Positions 16,897 through 27,821 of a DNA stretch of 64,000 bases are shown here, piece by piece. The stretch's first letter is position 1. Every line of letters starts with the position of its first letter. This stretch comes from Streptomyces pseudovenezuelae (GTDB lineage Bacteria; Actinomycetota; Actinomycetes; Streptomycetales; Streptomycetaceae), in contig NZ_KQ948145.1 of assembly GCF_001513955.1 (NCBI RefSeq), positions 834,212 through 898,211 on the forward strand, read 5' to 3'. The position numbers and the translations under genes were made by a program. The notes below the pieces were generated by a model. It had not been told where the DNA came from and did no database searches. It saw nothing but the letters and a program-made list of their open reading frames with translations.

Positions 16897-18141
16897 ATGA
16901 CGCATTCCGGTGCCGAGCTGCGGCGCACGCTGGGAGTAGGGGACGCCGTCGTCATCGGGCTCGGCTCGATGATCGGCGCGGGGATCTTCGCCGCCCTCGG
17001 GCCGGCAGCGCGGGCCGCCGGATCGGGACTGCTGCTCGGACTCGCACTCGCCGCCGTGGTCGCCTACTGCAACGCCACGTCCTCGGCACGGCTGGCCGCC
17101 CGCTATCCGGCCTCAGGCGGCACCTATGTGTACGGGCGGGAGCGGCTCGGGCCGTTCTGGGGTTATCTCGCGGGCTGGTCGTTCGTGGTCGGAAAGACGG
17201 CCTCCTGTGCGGCGATGGCGCTGACGGTTGGTGCTTACGTCTGGCCGGGGCAGGCGCATGCCGTGGCCGTCGCGGCCGTGGTGGCTCTGACCGCGGTGAA
17301 CTACGGCGGCATCCAGAAGTCCGCCTGGCTGACCCGGGTGATCGTGGCGGTGGTCCTCGCTGTCCTCGCTTCCGTGGTGGTCGTGTGTCTGGGCTCCGGG
17401 GCCTCGGAGGCCGGGCGGCTGGACGCCGGGGTCTCCGGCGGTGTGGGCGGGGTGCTGCAGGCGGCCGGTCTGCTGTTCTTCGCGTTCGCGGGATACGCGC
17501 GTATCGCGACCCTCGGCGAGGAGGTACGGGATCCCGCGCGCACCATTCCCCGCGCGATCCCCCTGGCCCTGGGCATCACGCTGGTGGTGTACGCGGGTGT
17601 GGCGGTGGCTGTCCTTTCCGTGCTGGGCGCTGCCGCTCTGGGCCGTGCGGACGCGCCGCTGGCCGAGGCGGTGCGGGCGGCCGGGGTGCCGGGGTTCGTG
17701 CCGGTGGTGCGGGCGGGTGCCGCCGTGGCCGCGCTCGGCTCTTTGCTCGCCCTGATTCTGGGCGTCTCGCGGACGACGCTGGCCATGGCCCGGGACCGGC
17801 ATCTGCCGGGCGCGCTGGCCGCCGTGCATCCCCGTTTCCAGGTGCCGCACCGGGCCGAGCTGGCCGTGGGTGCGGTGGTCGCGGTCCTCGCCGCCACGGT
17901 GGACGTACGGGGCGCGATCGGTTTCTCCTCCTTCGGTGTGCTCGTGTACTACGCGGTGGCCAACGCCTCGGCCTGGACGCTCGGTTCGGCTCCGGCGGCC
18001 AGGGTGGTGCCGGTGGTCGGGCTGCTCGGGTGCGTGGTGCTGGCGTTCGCGCTGCCCGGGGTCTCCGTGGTCGTGGGCGCGGGGGTGCTGGCGGTCGGGG
18101 TGGTGGCGTACGGGGTACGGCAGTGGTGGGCGGGGCGGTAG
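16897..18141 (+). CDS. APC-superfamily amino acid permease
   Basis: The 414-residue protein has about 12 membrane helices. Helix 1 carries the APC substrate-binding motif GLGSMIGAGIFAALGPA, and helix 6 reads LLFFAFAGYARIATLGEEV followed by the cytosolic DPARTIPRAIP. It should import an amino acid or related compound with a cation, but substrate is not deducible. It is shorter than many relatives (the C-terminal two helices are compact). It stands alone, convergent with the SUKH gene. Confidence 0.88.
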   Translation: MTHSGAELRRTLGVGDAVVIGLGSMIGAGIFAALGPAARAAGSGLLLGLALAAVVAYCNATSSARLAARYPASGGTYVYGRERLGPFWGYLAGWSFVVGKTASCAAMALTVGAYVWPGQAHAVAVAAVVALTAVNYGGIQKSAWLTRVIVAVVLAVLASVVVVCLGSGASEAGRLDAGVSGGVGGVLQAAGLLFFAFAGYARIATLGEEVRDPARTIPRAIPLALGITLVVYAGVAVAVLSVLGAAALGRADAPLAEAVRAAGVPGFVPVVRAGAAVAALGSLLALILGVSRTTLAMARDRHLPGALAAVHPRFQVPHRAELAVGAVVAVLAATVDVRGAIGFSSFGVLVYYAVANASAWTLGSAPAARVVPVVGLLGCVVLAFALPGVSVVVGAGVLAVGVVAYGVRQWWAGR

Positions 18142-18172
18142 GTCAGCGGGCGGGTGCCCCGGTGGCGGGGCG

Positions 18173-18742
18173 TCAGGTCGCGGGAGTCGGTGGTGCCGTG
18201 CGAATCGGGAACTCCGCCCAAGGCGGCATCTCCAGTTCCTCGTTCATCTCCTCGTACCAGCCCTTGCCCTCGACCCAGTCCTGCAGCCAGTCCGTGAGGG
18301 TGGGGGCGTCCACGAACCAGGAGTGGTCGCGGTCGCCGGCGTTCGGTTCGAAGAGGAGGACCGGGGCCTGCGGGCTGTGGCAGTCCACGCACGCGTACAT
18401 CGCACAGCCCCAGTGGGATATCGGCAGGACGCCCTCGGGCCAGGGCCAGTCGGGGTCCTTGCGGCCGCTCTTGCGATTGGCCAGGTACTGCACGACGGCT
18501 GCGGGCTCACCGGCCGGAGCGCTGTCGAGCAGGGGCAACAGGCCGTACTCCGGGCCGAATCCGCCGTCTCCCACCCGCAGGTAGAGGTCGGCGAGCAGCG
18601 GGGGCAGGTGGAAGCCCAGTGCGGCCTCGGCGCGGGCCAGGGTGTCCACTTCCACCGGTTCGGGGAGGGAACTCCAACCCCACGGTCGGGTGTTGCGGGC
18701 CTTGTCCGCCACCCGTGCCAGCAACTGCTCGCTCTCGGTCAT
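18173..18742 (-). CDS. SMI1/KNR4 (SUKH-1) family protein
   Basis: The 189-residue protein has the SUKH pattern: VDTLARAEAALGFHLPPLLA followed by DLYLRVGDGGFGPEYGLLPL, then LPISHWGCAMYACVD and LLFEPNAGD. In bacteria SUKH proteins are commonly immunity proteins against polymorphic toxins, although many solitary copies have no known partner. No toxin gene is visible here. It lies about 85 bp downstream of a disrupted barstar-type immunity gene on the same strand. Confidence 0.85.
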   Translation of the reverse strand: MTESEQLLARVADKARNTRPWGWSSLPEPVEVDTLARAEAALGFHLPPLLADLYLRVGDGGFGPEYGLLPLLDSAPAGEPAAVVQYLANRKSGRKDPDWPWPEGVLPISHWGCAMYACVDCHSPQAPVLLFEPNAGDRDHSWFVDAPTLTDWLQDWVEGKGWYEEMNEELEMPPWAEFPIRTAPPTPAT

Positions 18743-18827
18743 GCATTCATGATGCAGGGCCGCACCGACAGCCGGGCAGGCCTGTGGACAACCTTCGGGT
18801 TGTGGAAAACCCCGGACCGACCTCGGC

Positions 18828-19387
18828 TCAGGCGAGCTGGACCTCCACGCGATGGCCCTCGGTGAGAAAGGCGAGGAGTTCTTCGAAATCCGGCGCGCGA
18901 CGGGCGGTCTGCGGGGTGAGGGCGAGACCTCTGCGGGCGACGTCGGAATCGTGCCAGAGCAGGCGGAGAGGCGGGGTGGCGCCCCAGTGGCCCCTCAGGC
19001 AGTCGTTCAGAGCGTCCAGGCCCCAGCCGAAGTAGCCGCCGGGGCCGTTCACCGCCTCGCCCAGCGCGCAGAAGAAGCCGGGCAGGTCGGTGATGTGGCG
19101 GCCGTCGAGGTGGTAGGTCGTGCCGGGCGGCCGGTCCTGTCGAGGATCTCCAGGGTGAGCGACCCGAGGGGCACCGGTCCCCCGGCACGCCTGCGGGTGA
19201 GGGCTTCGCTCAACTGGCCCTCGGGAGCGCAGCCGAGAAGGTCGTAGACCTCCCGGAGGGGAGGAGACGGGTCGGCGAAGAGGCCTTCGGCGTCCTCGCA
19301 CCACGCCCACGTCTCCTCGTAGCCCTCCTCGCCCCCGAAGTCGGCCTGCCGGTCGTACGACAACAGGACGTACTTCGGCGCCCCCAC
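18828..19387 (-). pseudogene. Barstar-family (barnase inhibitor) gene, frameshifted
   Basis: The first frame starts MGAPKYVLLSYDRQADFGGE at 19387 and reads through LTLEILDRTGRP. The barstar domain continues in another frame as TTYHLDGRHITDLPGFFCAL followed by GEAVNGPGGYFGWGLDALND. Adding one G to the GG pair at 19123-19124 (minus-strand reading) joins the two into one protein of about 187 residues, DRTGRPGTTYHLDGRHITDL. So a single base is missing: either a real recent deletion or a homopolymer sequencing error. Barstar-like proteins inhibit barnase-type ribonucleases. No barnase gene is seen nearby. Confidence 0.82.
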
Positions 19388-19403
19388 TCCCCCGGCCCGT
19401 CCG

Positions 19404-19796
19404 TCAGCGGGTCGCGAACGGCTCGTCCGAGGGGACGATTTCGCGGCCCAGAGGGAACAGGGACACGGGGATCAGCTTGAAGTTGGCGATGCCGAACGGG
19501 ATGCCGATGATCGTGATGCACAGGACGAGGCCCGTGGTGATGTGGCCCAGGGCCAGCCACCAGCCGGCGAGGACCAGCCACAGCACGTTTCCGACGCAGG
19601 AGGGCGAGCCCGCGTCGCGGCGCTCGACCGTGGTGTACCCGAAGGGCCAGAGGGCGTAGACGCCGATACGGAAGGCCGCTATGCCGAACGGGATGCCGAT
19701 GATGGTGATGCACAGCACCACGCCCGCGACCAGGTAGGCGAGGAACAGCCAGAAGCCGCTCAGGACGAGCCAAATGACGTTCAGGATGGTTTTCAC
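19404..19796 (-). CDS. YccF-domain (DUF307) membrane protein
   Basis: The 130-residue protein contains two copies of the YccF repeat, each with a helix pair and the motif [13 protein letters not shown] (residues about 28-40 and again about 91-103). It starts with GTG at 19796 overlapping the htpX stop (GTGA), so the two are translationally coupled. The function of the family is unknown. Confidence 0.9.
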   Translation of the reverse strand: MKTILNVIWLVLSGFWLFLAYLVAGVVLCITIIGIPFGIAAFRIGVYALWPFGYTTVERRDAGSPSCVGNVLWLVLAGWWLALGHITTGLVLCITIIGIPFGIANFKLIPVSLFPLGREIVPSDEPFATR

Positions 19797-20656
19797 TGGG
19801 GGCGACCTGCCATCTTCTCGAGCCGGGCGATGCGTTCCGCCATCGGCGGGTGTGTCGAGAACATCTTGGACAGTCCCTGGCCAGGGCGGAAAGGGTTCGC
19901 GATCATCATGTGGCTCGCGGTCTCGATGCGCGGCTCGGGGGGCAACGGCAGCTGCTTGGTGCCCGTTTCGAGCTTGCGCAGGGCGCTGGCGAGCGCGAGG
20001 GGGTCGCCGGTGAGCTGGGCGCCGGACGCGTCCGCCTCGTACTCCCTGGAGCGGCTGATGGCCATCTGGATGACGGTGGCCGCCAGCGGTCCGAGGATCA
20101 TGATCATCAGCATGCCGAGAAGGCCCGGGCCGTCATCGTCGTCGGAACGGCCGATCGGGATCAGCCAGGCGAAGTTGACCAGGAACATGATCACAGAGGC
20201 CAGGGCACCGGCGACCGACGAGATCAGGATGTCGCGGTTGTAGACATGACTGAGCTCGTGGCCGATGACACCGCGCAGTTCGCGCTCGTCCAGCATGCGC
20301 AGGATGCCGTCGGTGCAGCACACGGCGGCGTTGCGCGGGTTGCGGCCGGTCGCGAAGGCATTGGGCGCCTCGGTCGGCGAGATGTACAGGCGCGGCATGG
20401 GCTGACGGGCCTGGGTGGAGAGTTCGCGGACCATGCGGTACAGCACCGGTGCCTCGAACTCGCTCACCGGGCGAGCGCGCATCGCGCGTAGAGCCAGCTT
20501 GTCGCTGTTCCAGTACGCGTACGCGTTGGTGCCCAGCGCGATCAGGACGGCCACGACCAACCCCATACGGCCGAAGAAGCTGCCGATGACGATGATGAGT
20601 GCGGACAGTCCCCCGAGAAGGACTGCGGTCCTGAGCCCGTTGTGCCGGCGGTGCAC
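19793..20656 (-). CDS. htpX: Membrane zinc protease HtpX
   Basis: HtpX is an M48 metalloprotease of membrane protein quality control. The 287-residue protein has two N-terminal helices ([20 protein letters not shown] and [10 protein letters not shown]), the zinc motif [10 protein letters not shown] and the third ligand in [10 protein letters not shown]. The start is the GTG at 20656, preceded by GGAGGG at 6-nt spacing. An upstream in-frame start at 20740 lacks this support. Confidence 0.94.
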   Translation of the reverse strand: MHRRHNGLRTAVLLGGLSALIIVIGSFFGRMGLVVAVLIALGTNAYAYWNSDKLALRAMRARPVSEFEAPVLYRMVRELSTQARQPMPRLYISPTEAPNAFATGRNPRNAAVCCTDGILRMLDERELRGVIGHELSHVYNRDILISSVAGALASVIMFLVNFAWLIPIGRSDDDDGPGLLGMLMIMILGPLAATVIQMAISRSREYEADASGAQLTGDPLALASALRKLETGTKQLPLPPEPRIETASHMMIANPFRPGQGLSKMFSTHPPMAERIARLEKMAGRPQ

Positions 20657-20869
20657 GGTACGCCCTCCAAGTGGTGCAGCAGGGGAACCCTTTGCTTGCT
20701 GGTCTCCGATGTCTTCCGATGCCACGGTCCGTGGTGTCACGTCCAGTGGACCTTCCCGTCCTGCTCAACGCCAGGCGAGGGCCACTAGTTCCCTTGTGCG
20801 CACGGAGGCCCAGGTGGGCCGTCCGGGTGACGGTCCGGGAGGGGCGGTTCGGGCTCGGGAAGGGCCGGG

Positions 20870-22432
20870 TCAGAAGAGCCCGGTGTCGGTGAAGCGCAGC
20901 ACCAGTTGGGGCGCGCCCGAGAGGGCGAGGCCGAGGACGCCGGTCAGGACGAGCGCGGCGGTGACGGGGGCGGGGACGCGGTGCGCGGCGGGTTCGCCCT
21001 CCGGGGCCCGGAACAGCAGCGTCGTCCACTGAAGGTAGTAGAACAGTGCGATCACGACATTGACGGCCATGACCACGGCGAGCCAGCCGAGGCCCGCGTC
21101 CACGGCCGCCGAGAAGACGGTGACCTTGGCGAACAGGCCGATGATGCCCGGCGGCAGCCCGGCCAGGCACAGCAGGAAGAAGGCCAGCAGGAGGGCGGCG
21201 AACGGATTGGTCGCGTACAGGCCGCGGTAGTCGGTGATGCGGTTCGCGGTCCTCGTACGCCCCACCAGCGCGGCCACCGCGAAGGCGCCGAGGTTCACGG
21301 CGGCGTACATGAGGGCGTAGGCGACGGTGGAGCCCACGGACCGTTCGGCGTCGTCGGAGTACGCGGCGGCGGCGATCGGGACGAGGAGATAGCCGGCCTG
21401 GCCGACGGAGGACCAGGCGAGCAGCCGTACGGCGCTGTACGCGCGCGTGGCCTGCTGTCGCAGGGCGCCGACGTTGCCGACGGTCATGGTGAGGGCGGCG
21501 AGCGCGGCGAGGGCGGGGCCCCAGACGTCGGCGTACGACGGCAGGGCGACCACGGTGATCAGGATCAGGCCGGAGAAGCCGACCGCCTTGCCGACGACCG
21601 ACAAGTAGGCGGCGATCGGGAGGGGCGCGCCCACGTACGTGTCGGGCACCCAGAAGTGGAAGGGCACGGCGGCGGTCTTGAAGGCGAAGCCGACGAGGGT
21701 GAGGACGACGCCGGTCTGGGCGAGGGTGTGGAGCTGGCCGTCGACGTGCTGGATGCGGTCGGCGACCTGGGTGAGGTAGAGGGTGCCCGTGGAGGCGTAC
21801 ACGAAGCTGATGCCCATGAGGCTGACCGCGGTGGCGGTGACCGAGGACAGGAAGAACTTCAGTGCCGCCTCGGAGGACTTCCTGTCACCGGGCCGGATGC
21901 CGACGAGGGCGAAGGCAGGCAGGGAGGCGACTTCCAGAGCGACGATCAAGGTCGCCAGGTCACGGGAGGCCGGAAGGAGGGCGGCGCCGGCGGCCGAGGA
22001 GAGCAGCAGGAACCAGTACTCCCCCTCGGGGAGTCTCTTGTCGGCGTCCTTGAGGGCGGTGACCGACAGGAGGGCGGCGAGGAGGGCGCCGCCGAGGACG
22101 AGGAACTGGATGACGAGCGTGAAGCGGTCGGCCGTGTAGCTGCAGACGGCGTCGTCGCCGGTCAGGCAGAAGGTGCTGCGGTCGCCGTCCAGGAGGGGCA
22201 GCAGCAGAAGCGCCGCGGCGGCCAGGCCCGCGACCGATACCCACCCGAGCAGGGCTTTCCTCTGTTCGCCGACGAACAGGTCGGCGACGAGGACGACGAG
22301 TCCGACGACCGCCACGACGGTCGGCGGCGCGATCGCGAGCCAGTCGACGGACTGGACGAGGTTCGCGGCCGTCGCGGTCAGCGGCTGGGCCGACGAAGCC
22401 AAGGGCTGGGCCATGGCGGCCAGGGTGCTCAT
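20870..22432 (-). CDS. nuoN: NADH-quinone oxidoreductase subunit N (second locus)
   Basis: NuoN is an antiporter-like proton-pumping membrane subunit of complex I. The 520-residue protein has about 14 helices with the conserved lysine/glutamate-bearing segments LIVALEVASLPAFALVG, FAFKTAAVPFHFWVPDTYVG and LLAWSSVGQAGYLLVP. The start overlaps the nuoM stop (ATGA at 22432). It is the last gene of the ten-gene nuo cluster. Confidence 0.95.
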   Translation of the reverse strand: MSTLAAMAQPLASSAQPLTATAANLVQSVDWLAIAPPTVVAVVGLVVLVADLFVGEQRKALLGWVSVAGLAAAALLLLPLLDGDRSTFCLTGDDAVCSYTADRFTLVIQFLVLGGALLAALLSVTALKDADKRLPEGEYWFLLLSSAAGAALLPASRDLATLIVALEVASLPAFALVGIRPGDRKSSEAALKFFLSSVTATAVSLMGISFVYASTGTLYLTQVADRIQHVDGQLHTLAQTGVVLTLVGFAFKTAAVPFHFWVPDTYVGAPLPIAAYLSVVGKAVGFSGLILITVVALPSYADVWGPALAALAALTMTVGNVGALRQQATRAYSAVRLLAWSSVGQAGYLLVPIAAAAYSDDAERSVGSTVAYALMYAAVNLGAFAVAALVGRTRTANRITDYRGLYATNPFAALLLAFFLLCLAGLPPGIIGLFAKVTVFSAAVDAGLGWLAVVMAVNVVIALFYYLQWTTLLFRAPEGEPAAHRVPAPVTAALVLTGVLGLALSGAPQLVLRFTDTGLF

Positions 22433-24003
22433 CGGTTGCCTCCTGCGAGGAGCTGCTGGACGGCCGGGTCGGTGAGGCCGAGGAGGGCCTTCGGCCACAG
22501 GCCCGCCACGACGGTGAGGGCGACGAGCGGCGTCCAGGCCGCGAACTCGTACGTATGGACGTCGGCGAGCCGGGGGGCGTCCTGGGGTACTGCGCCCATG
22601 CAGACGCGGCGGACCACGACGAGCATGTAGGCGGCCGTCAGGAGGGTGCCGAACGCGCCGATCGCCATGAAGGTGAGGAAGGCGGGGCGGCTGAGGTCGT
22701 CGGCGGGCTTGAAGGCTCCGAAGAGCGCCAGCATCTCGCCCCAGAACCCGGCGAGGCCGGGCAGGCCGAGCGAGGCGACCGCTGCGAAGGCCAGGAGGCC
22801 GCCGAGGCGCGGTGCCTTGCCGTACAGGGCGGCGCCGGTCTCCTCGGCCAGGGTGTCGAGGTCGGTGGTGCCGGTGCGGTCCTTCAGGGCGCCGACCAGG
22901 AAGAACAGGAGGCCGGTGATGAGGCCGTGGGCGATGTTGGCGAACAGGGCGCCGTTCACGCCGGTCGGGGTCATGGTGGCGATGCCGAGCAGGACGAAGC
23001 CCATGTGGCCGACGGAGGAGTAGGCGATGAGGCGCTTGAGGTCGCCCTTCGCGCCCTGCTTGGCGAGGGCGAGGCAGGCCAGTGATCCGTAGATGATCCC
23101 GACCACGGCGAGAGCGGCGAGGTAGGGCGCGAAGTCCCGGAAGCCTTCGGGCGCGATCGGCAGCAGAATCCGGACGAACCCGTACGTGCCCATCTTCAGC
23201 AGGACGCCGGCCAGCAGGACCGAGCCGACGGTCGGTGCGGCGGTGTGGGCGTCGGGCAGCCAGCTGTGCAGGGGCCACATCGGGGTCTTGACCGCGAGTC
23301 CGGTCCCGATCGCCAGAACGGCGATGACCTGCACGGATGCGGTCAGCGACCGGCCGTTGTCAGTGGCGAGTGCCACCATGTCGAAAGTGCCCGCCTTGAT
23401 CCCGATCAGGAGCAGGCCGAGCAGCATGACGACCGAGCCGAGCAGTGTGTAGAGGATGAAACGCCAGGCGGCGGCCTGGCGGTCCGCGCCGCCCCAGCGG
23501 GCGATGAGGAAGTACATCGGGATGAGCACCGTCTCGAACGCGAGGAAGAACAGCAGCAGATCGAGGACGGCGAAGGTCGCGAGGGTGCCGGACTCCAGGA
23601 CGAGCAGCAGCGCGACGAAGGCCTTCGGGGTCGGCCCCGACGGCATCTTGAAGTAGGAGTAGAGCGCGCAGAGGAAGGTCAGCAGCGCGGTCAGGACCAG
23701 AAGGGGGAGGGAGATGCCGTCGATGCCGAGGTGGATGCGCACGTCGAGTGCGGGGATCCAGCTGATGTCGGTCGTGGCCTGCATCTTCGACGGATGGTCG
23801 TGGTCGAAGCCGAGCGCGAGGACGATCGCGGCGATGAGGATCACGCCGGTGACGGTCACACCGTGCCGCAGTACGGCCTGCTCGGGTGACTTCCCCTTCA
23901 GTCCGGGCGGGGCGGGCAGCAGAGCCGTGACGGCGCCGAGGAGGGGGCCGACCACGACGAACGCCAGAAGGAACTGCATCACGGACTCGTTGATATCGAT
24001 CAC
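22429..24003 (-). CDS. nuoM: NADH-quinone oxidoreductase subunit M (second locus)
   Basis: The 524-residue antiporter-like subunit carries LAVKTPMWPLHSWLPDAHTA and YSSVGHMGFVLLG, the hallmarks of NuoM proton channels. The catalytic glutamate region is LLFFLAFETVLIPMYF. The GTG start at 24003 lies 6 bp after the nuoL stop. An in-frame ATG at 23979 is an alternative. Confidence 0.95.
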   Translation of the reverse strand: MIDINESVMQFLLAFVVVGPLLGAVTALLPAPPGLKGKSPEQAVLRHGVTVTGVILIAAIVLALGFDHDHPSKMQATTDISWIPALDVRIHLGIDGISLPLLVLTALLTFLCALYSYFKMPSGPTPKAFVALLLVLESGTLATFAVLDLLLFFLAFETVLIPMYFLIARWGGADRQAAAWRFILYTLLGSVVMLLGLLLIGIKAGTFDMVALATDNGRSLTASVQVIAVLAIGTGLAVKTPMWPLHSWLPDAHTAAPTVGSVLLAGVLLKMGTYGFVRILLPIAPEGFRDFAPYLAALAVVGIIYGSLACLALAKQGAKGDLKRLIAYSSVGHMGFVLLGIATMTPTGVNGALFANIAHGLITGLLFFLVGALKDRTGTTDLDTLAEETGAALYGKAPRLGGLLAFAAVASLGLPGLAGFWGEMLALFGAFKPADDLSRPAFLTFMAIGAFGTLLTAAYMLVVVRRVCMGAVPQDAPRLADVHTYEFAAWTPLVALTVVAGLWPKALLGLTDPAVQQLLAGGNR

Positions 24004-24009
24004 GCCTGC

Positions 24010-26004
24010 TCACGCTCCCGTGGCGACGAGGACGACGGCGACCGCGAGGACGACGGTGCCGGCGAGCAGCGCGCTCACATAGGTCTGGAGATTGCCGGTC
24101 TGGGCGCGTCGTACGGCGCTGCCGAGCCAGCGGGGCAGTGCTGCCGCGCCGCGTACGTAGGTCTCGACGACCTCGCGGTCCAGGAACCGCACGAGGGTGG
24201 CTCCGGCCTGGACCGGGCGGACGAAGAGGGCCGAGTACAGGGCGTCCAGGTGGAAGCCCACGGCCGCGTGGCGGTGCAGCGGGCCGAGCAGCAGCCGTCC
24301 GGGGTCGGCGGGGTCGGGCGTGTAGGCCACGTCTCCGTAGGCCGGCTCGTGGGTGGCGATGGCCTCGGCCTCGACCAGTCCGGCGTCGCCCTCGGGGTGA
24401 GCGGCGACCGCTCCGAGCGGGACACGGGCCGATACCGCGCTGGTGTGCCGCCAGGCCGCGTAGGTGACGATGCCACCGATCAGGGCCACGCCCGTGCCTG
24501 CGACGGACGTGGCGAGGGTCGGAGTGAGGTCGCGGCCGTCGAACCAGTCGGGCAGCACACGGTAGGCGAACGCGCCGAGGGCGAGGGAGGGGGCCGCGAG
24601 GACCCACAGGACCACGTTCATCGTCAGCGGCTGACGGCCGTGGTCGGGTGCCTCGGCGCCCCGCCCCTGGAAGGCCAGCAACCACAGGCGAGTCGCGTAC
24701 GCGGCGGTGAGCAGGGCCGTGAGGAGGCCGGCGACCAGGGTGATCCACCCCGCGGCGCCGGGGGCGTGTTCGGTGTGGCCGGTGGCCACGTGCTCGGCGG
24801 CGCCGAGGACGGACTCCTTGGAGAAGAAGCCGCTGAAGGGCGGGATCGCGGCGAGCGCGAGGAGCGCCACCGTCATCGTCCAGAAGGCGTCCGGGACCCG
24901 GGCGCGCAGGTCCTTCATACGGGACATGGCGGCCAGTGAGTTGGTGCCGGCGGCGTGGATGATCACGCCTGCCGCGAGGAACAGCAGCGCCTTGAAGGCG
25001 CCGTGGGACAGGAGGTGGAAGACGGCGGCACCGCGGTCACCGACGGCGAGGGCGCCGGTCATGTAGCCGAGTTGGCCGATCGTCGAGTAGGCGAGGACGC
25101 GCTTGATGTCGTCCTGGGCGAGCGCGGCGAGACCGGAGCCGAGCATCGTGACGGCGGCCATGACGGCGAGGACCACCATCGCGGCCTGAGAGGCCTCGAA
25201 GACCGGGAGGAGACGGGCGATGAAGTAGACACCGGCGGCGACCATCGTCGCGGCGTGGATCAGCGCGGAGACGGGTGTGGGGCCGGCCATCGCGTCGGGG
25301 AGCCAGGTGTGCAGGGGGAACTGCGCCGACTTGCCGGCCACCCCCGCGAGGAGGAGCAGGGCGATCAGGGTCGGATGGTCGAGTCCGCCGTGTGCGACGG
25401 CGTCGAGGACCTTCGTGATCTGGAAGGAGCCGGCGTCGGTGGCCAGCGCGAACAGGCCGATCAGGAAGGGGACGTCACCGAGCTTGGTCACCAGGAAGGC
25501 CTTGAGGGAGGCGGCGCGGGCCTCCGGGGTCTCCCAGTAGTGGCCGACCAGGAAGTACGAGCAGATGCCCATGATCTCCCAGCCGACCAGCAGCACGATG
25601 AGGTCGCCGGAGTAGACGACGAGCAGCATCGCGGAGGTGAAGAGGGAGACGAGAGCGGCGTACGAGGGGTAGCGCGGGTCGTCGCGCAGGTAACCCGTCG
25701 AGTAGATCTGCACGCAGGTGGCGACGAAGGCGACCAGGACGGCGACGAGGGCGGCGAAGCCGTCGATGTGCAGGGCGAGTTCGATCGGCACCGAGCCGGT
25801 CGGGGTGAGCTCGGTGGCGGCGTTCAACGTCTGCTCGCCGCCTTGGCGTACCGCGACCACAGCGGCGAGCGCGAGGGCGGCCAGGGGCGGCAGGACGGCG
25901 AGCGGGCGGACGAACCCGGGGGCCGTGCGGCCCAGGAGCAGGCCGGCCGCGGCGCCCAGGAAGGGAAGGAGGGGGACGAGGAGGGCGAGGGTGGTCGTGG
26001 TCAC
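24010..26004 (-). CDS. nuoL: NADH-quinone oxidoreductase subunit L (second locus)
   Basis: The 664-residue antiporter-like subunit has an extended C-terminus (the lateral helix region plus the last helix [20 protein letters not shown]). Motifs are [40 protein letters not shown] and [17 protein letters not shown]. The GTG at 26004 overlaps the nuoK stop (GTGA). Confidence 0.96.
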   Translation of the reverse strand: MTTTTLALLVPLLPFLGAAAGLLLGRTAPGFVRPLAVLPPLAALALAAVVAVRQGGEQTLNAATELTPTGSVPIELALHIDGFAALVAVLVAFVATCVQIYSTGYLRDDPRYPSYAALVSLFTSAMLLVVYSGDLIVLLVGWEIMGICSYFLVGHYWETPEARAASLKAFLVTKLGDVPFLIGLFALATDAGSFQITKVLDAVAHGGLDHPTLIALLLLAGVAGKSAQFPLHTWLPDAMAGPTPVSALIHAATMVAAGVYFIARLLPVFEASQAAMVVLAVMAAVTMLGSGLAALAQDDIKRVLAYSTIGQLGYMTGALAVGDRGAAVFHLLSHGAFKALLFLAAGVIIHAAGTNSLAAMSRMKDLRARVPDAFWTMTVALLALAAIPPFSGFFSKESVLGAAEHVATGHTEHAPGAAGWITLVAGLLTALLTAAYATRLWLLAFQGRGAEAPDHGRQPLTMNVVLWVLAAPSLALGAFAYRVLPDWFDGRDLTPTLATSVAGTGVALIGGIVTYAAWRHTSAVSARVPLGAVAAHPEGDAGLVEAEAIATHEPAYGDVAYTPDPADPGRLLLGPLHRHAAVGFHLDALYSALFVRPVQAGATLVRFLDREVVETYVRGAAALPRWLGSAVRRAQTGNLQTYVSALLAGTVVLAVAVVLVATGA

Positions 26005-26417
26005 GCGGTGGCCTCAGCCTTCCCGGTCCGCCCGGATCGTGCGGCCTGTTCGGCCGGAGGGGCTTCGCTGTCGGAGTCGTCGCGGTCGTCGGGCCCGTGG
26101 CCCTCGGCCGTGTCGCGGAGCTTGTCGATGTCGGCGGTGCCGCGGTTGCGGTGGACGGCCAGGACGATCGCGAGGCCGATACCGATCTCGGCAGCGGCGA
26201 TGGCGATGGTGAACAGGGTGAGTGCCTGGCCGGAGTGCAGGGTCTCCTCGGCGGTCCTGCTGAGCCACACGTCGAAGGCGACCAGGTTCAGGTTGACGGC
26301 GTTGAGCATCAGCTCGACCGACATCAGGACGAGGATCGCGTTGCGGCGGGCGAGGACGCCGTAGAGGCCGGTGCAGAAGAGGAGGGCGGAGAGTACGGCG
26401 GGATAGGCGAGGTGCAT
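26001..26417 (-). CDS. nuoK: NADH-quinone oxidoreductase subunit K (second locus)
   Basis: The 138-residue protein has three helices. The conserved membrane glutamates lie in [20 protein letters not shown] and [18 protein letters not shown]. It is about 35-40 residues longer than typical NuoK because of an acidic, polar tail ([20 protein letters not shown]). The ATG overlaps the nuoJ stop by one base (TGATG). Confidence 0.95.
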   Translation of the reverse strand: MHLAYPAVLSALLFCTGLYGVLARRNAILVLMSVELMLNAVNLNLVAFDVWLSRTAEETLHSGQALTLFTIAIAAAEIGIGLAIVLAVHRNRGTADIDKLRDTAEGHGPDDRDDSDSEAPPAEQAARSGRTGKAEATA

Positions 26418-27253
26418 CAGCGGGCGCCTTCCTGCTCGGCCGAATCGGTTTCCTTGGGCGTCTGGATTTCCTTGGCCGACTCGGTTTCCGTGGCCGCCTC
26501 AGCTCTCTGGGCCGACCCGATTCCCTTGGCCGACTCGGTTCCGGTGGTCGCCGCGGTTCCGCCGGTCGCCGCGGTTCCGCTGGCCGCCTCGGTTTCCCTG
26601 GCCGACCCGGTTCCCGAAACCGCACCTTTTCGCCCTATCGGGTGATTACGGGAATCAGGGACGGATGGGGAACCACCGGTCACGGCCCGGGAGTTCACTG
26701 GGGGAGAGCTCGACTCCGCCTTCGCCTTGCGGGACAGGACGATCGCGCCGACCAGTGCCGCGAGGAGCAGGACGGAGAGGGCCTCGAAGGGGAGGACCCA
26801 GTTCTGGAAGAGGCTCGCGCCGGTGGCCTCGGTGGAGCCGGCGGCGGGGCCGTCCAGATCGACCCAGGTGGTGCGGAAGGCGTCGACGACCACCCAGACC
26901 AGAGCGGCCGCTGCGGCGAGGGCCACGACGAGGGCGGCCCAGCGGTTGCCGGAGTCCGCGTCCGGGGAGCGGCCGATGGGGGCCCGCGTGAGCATCAGAC
27001 CGAACAGAAGGAGGACGACGACGGAACCCACATAGATGAGGACCTGCACCCAGGCGATGAACTCCGCGGTGAGCAGGAGGTATTCGACGGCGAGGCCACC
27101 GAGGGCCACCACCAGCCACAGGGCGGCGTGCACCAGCTGCTTGGTGGTGACGGTGACGATCGCGGCGCCGAAGGTGAGCAGGCCGACGAGGAGGAACGCG
27201 ATCTCGACACCGGTCGGGGAGAGGAAGCCGTGCGCCTCCTGAGCGAGGGTCAC
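26417..27253 (-). CDS. nuoJ: NADH-quinone oxidoreductase subunit J with polar tail (second locus)
   Basis: The 278-residue protein has five helices in its first 185 residues ([40 protein letters not shown] and others). About 90 residues of Thr/Ala/Glu-rich low-complexity sequence follow, with repeats of TESAK and GTAAT type. The tail is absent from NuoJ of most bacteria. The GTG at 27253 overlaps the nuoI stop (GTGA). Confidence 0.93.
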   Translation of the reverse strand: MTLAQEAHGFLSPTGVEIAFLLVGLLTFGAAIVTVTTKQLVHAALWLVVALGGLAVEYLLLTAEFIAWVQVLIYVGSVVVLLLFGLMLTRAPIGRSPDADSGNRWAALVVALAAAAALVWVVVDAFRTTWVDLDGPAAGSTEATGASLFQNWVLPFEALSVLLLAALVGAIVLSRKAKAESSSPPVNSRAVTGGSPSVPDSRNHPIGRKGAVSGTGSARETEAASGTAATGGTAATTGTESAKGIGSAQRAEAATETESAKEIQTPKETDSAEQEGAR

Positions 27254-27819
27254 GACTCTTCCCCCTGGGGATCGGTCGGCGCGGTCGGCTCGGCCTGGGC
27301 CGCCGCCAGCTTCTCGGCGGTCTTGCGGGCGGTGCCGATCTCCTTCGGTTCCTCGGCACCGGGGTCGAGGGCCGGTGGCGCCGGGACGGTCCACATCCAC
27401 TCCCGGAGCTTGTCCCGCTCGTGGGTGAGCTCGCGGATGTCGGTCTCGGCGTACTCGAACTCCGGGGACCAGAACAGGGCGTCGAAAGGACACACCTCGA
27501 TGCAGATACCGCAGTACATGCAGAGGGAGAAGTCGATGGCGAAGCGGTCGAGGACGTTACGGCTGCGTTCGCGGCCACCAGGGGCCGCAGCCGGGACCGT
27601 CTCCTTGTGGGAGTCGATGTAGATGCACCAGTCGGGGCACTCACGGGCGCACAGCATGCAGACCGTGCAGTTCTCCTCGAACAGGCCGATCACCCCGCGG
27701 GTACGGGGCGGGAGGTCGGGCTGGGCGTCGGGGTACTGCTCGGTGACGGTCTTCTTCGTCATCGTGCGCAGGGTGACGGCCAGGCCCTTGGCCAGACCCG
27801 AGCCAGGAATGGGGGCCAT
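27250..27819 (-). CDS. nuoI: NADH-quinone oxidoreductase subunit I, 8Fe ferredoxin-like (second locus)
   Basis: The 189-residue protein binds two [4Fe-4S] clusters through [15 protein letters not shown] and [15 protein letters not shown]. It would carry electrons toward NuoB and the quinone site. In a complex lacking NuoEFG, this subunit is the natural docking point for an external ferredoxin. The ATG at 27819 lies 2 bp after the nuoH stop. The C-terminus is extended by a charged Ala/Glu/Pro tail. Confidence 0.95.
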   Translation of the reverse strand: MAPIPGSGLAKGLAVTLRTMTKKTVTEQYPDAQPDLPPRTRGVIGLFEENCTVCMLCARECPDWCIYIDSHKETVPAAAPGGRERSRNVLDRFAIDFSLCMYCGICIEVCPFDALFWSPEFEYAETDIRELTHERDKLREWMWTVPAPPALDPGAEEPKEIGTARKTAEKLAAAQAEPTAPTDPQGEES

Positions 27820-27821
27820 GG

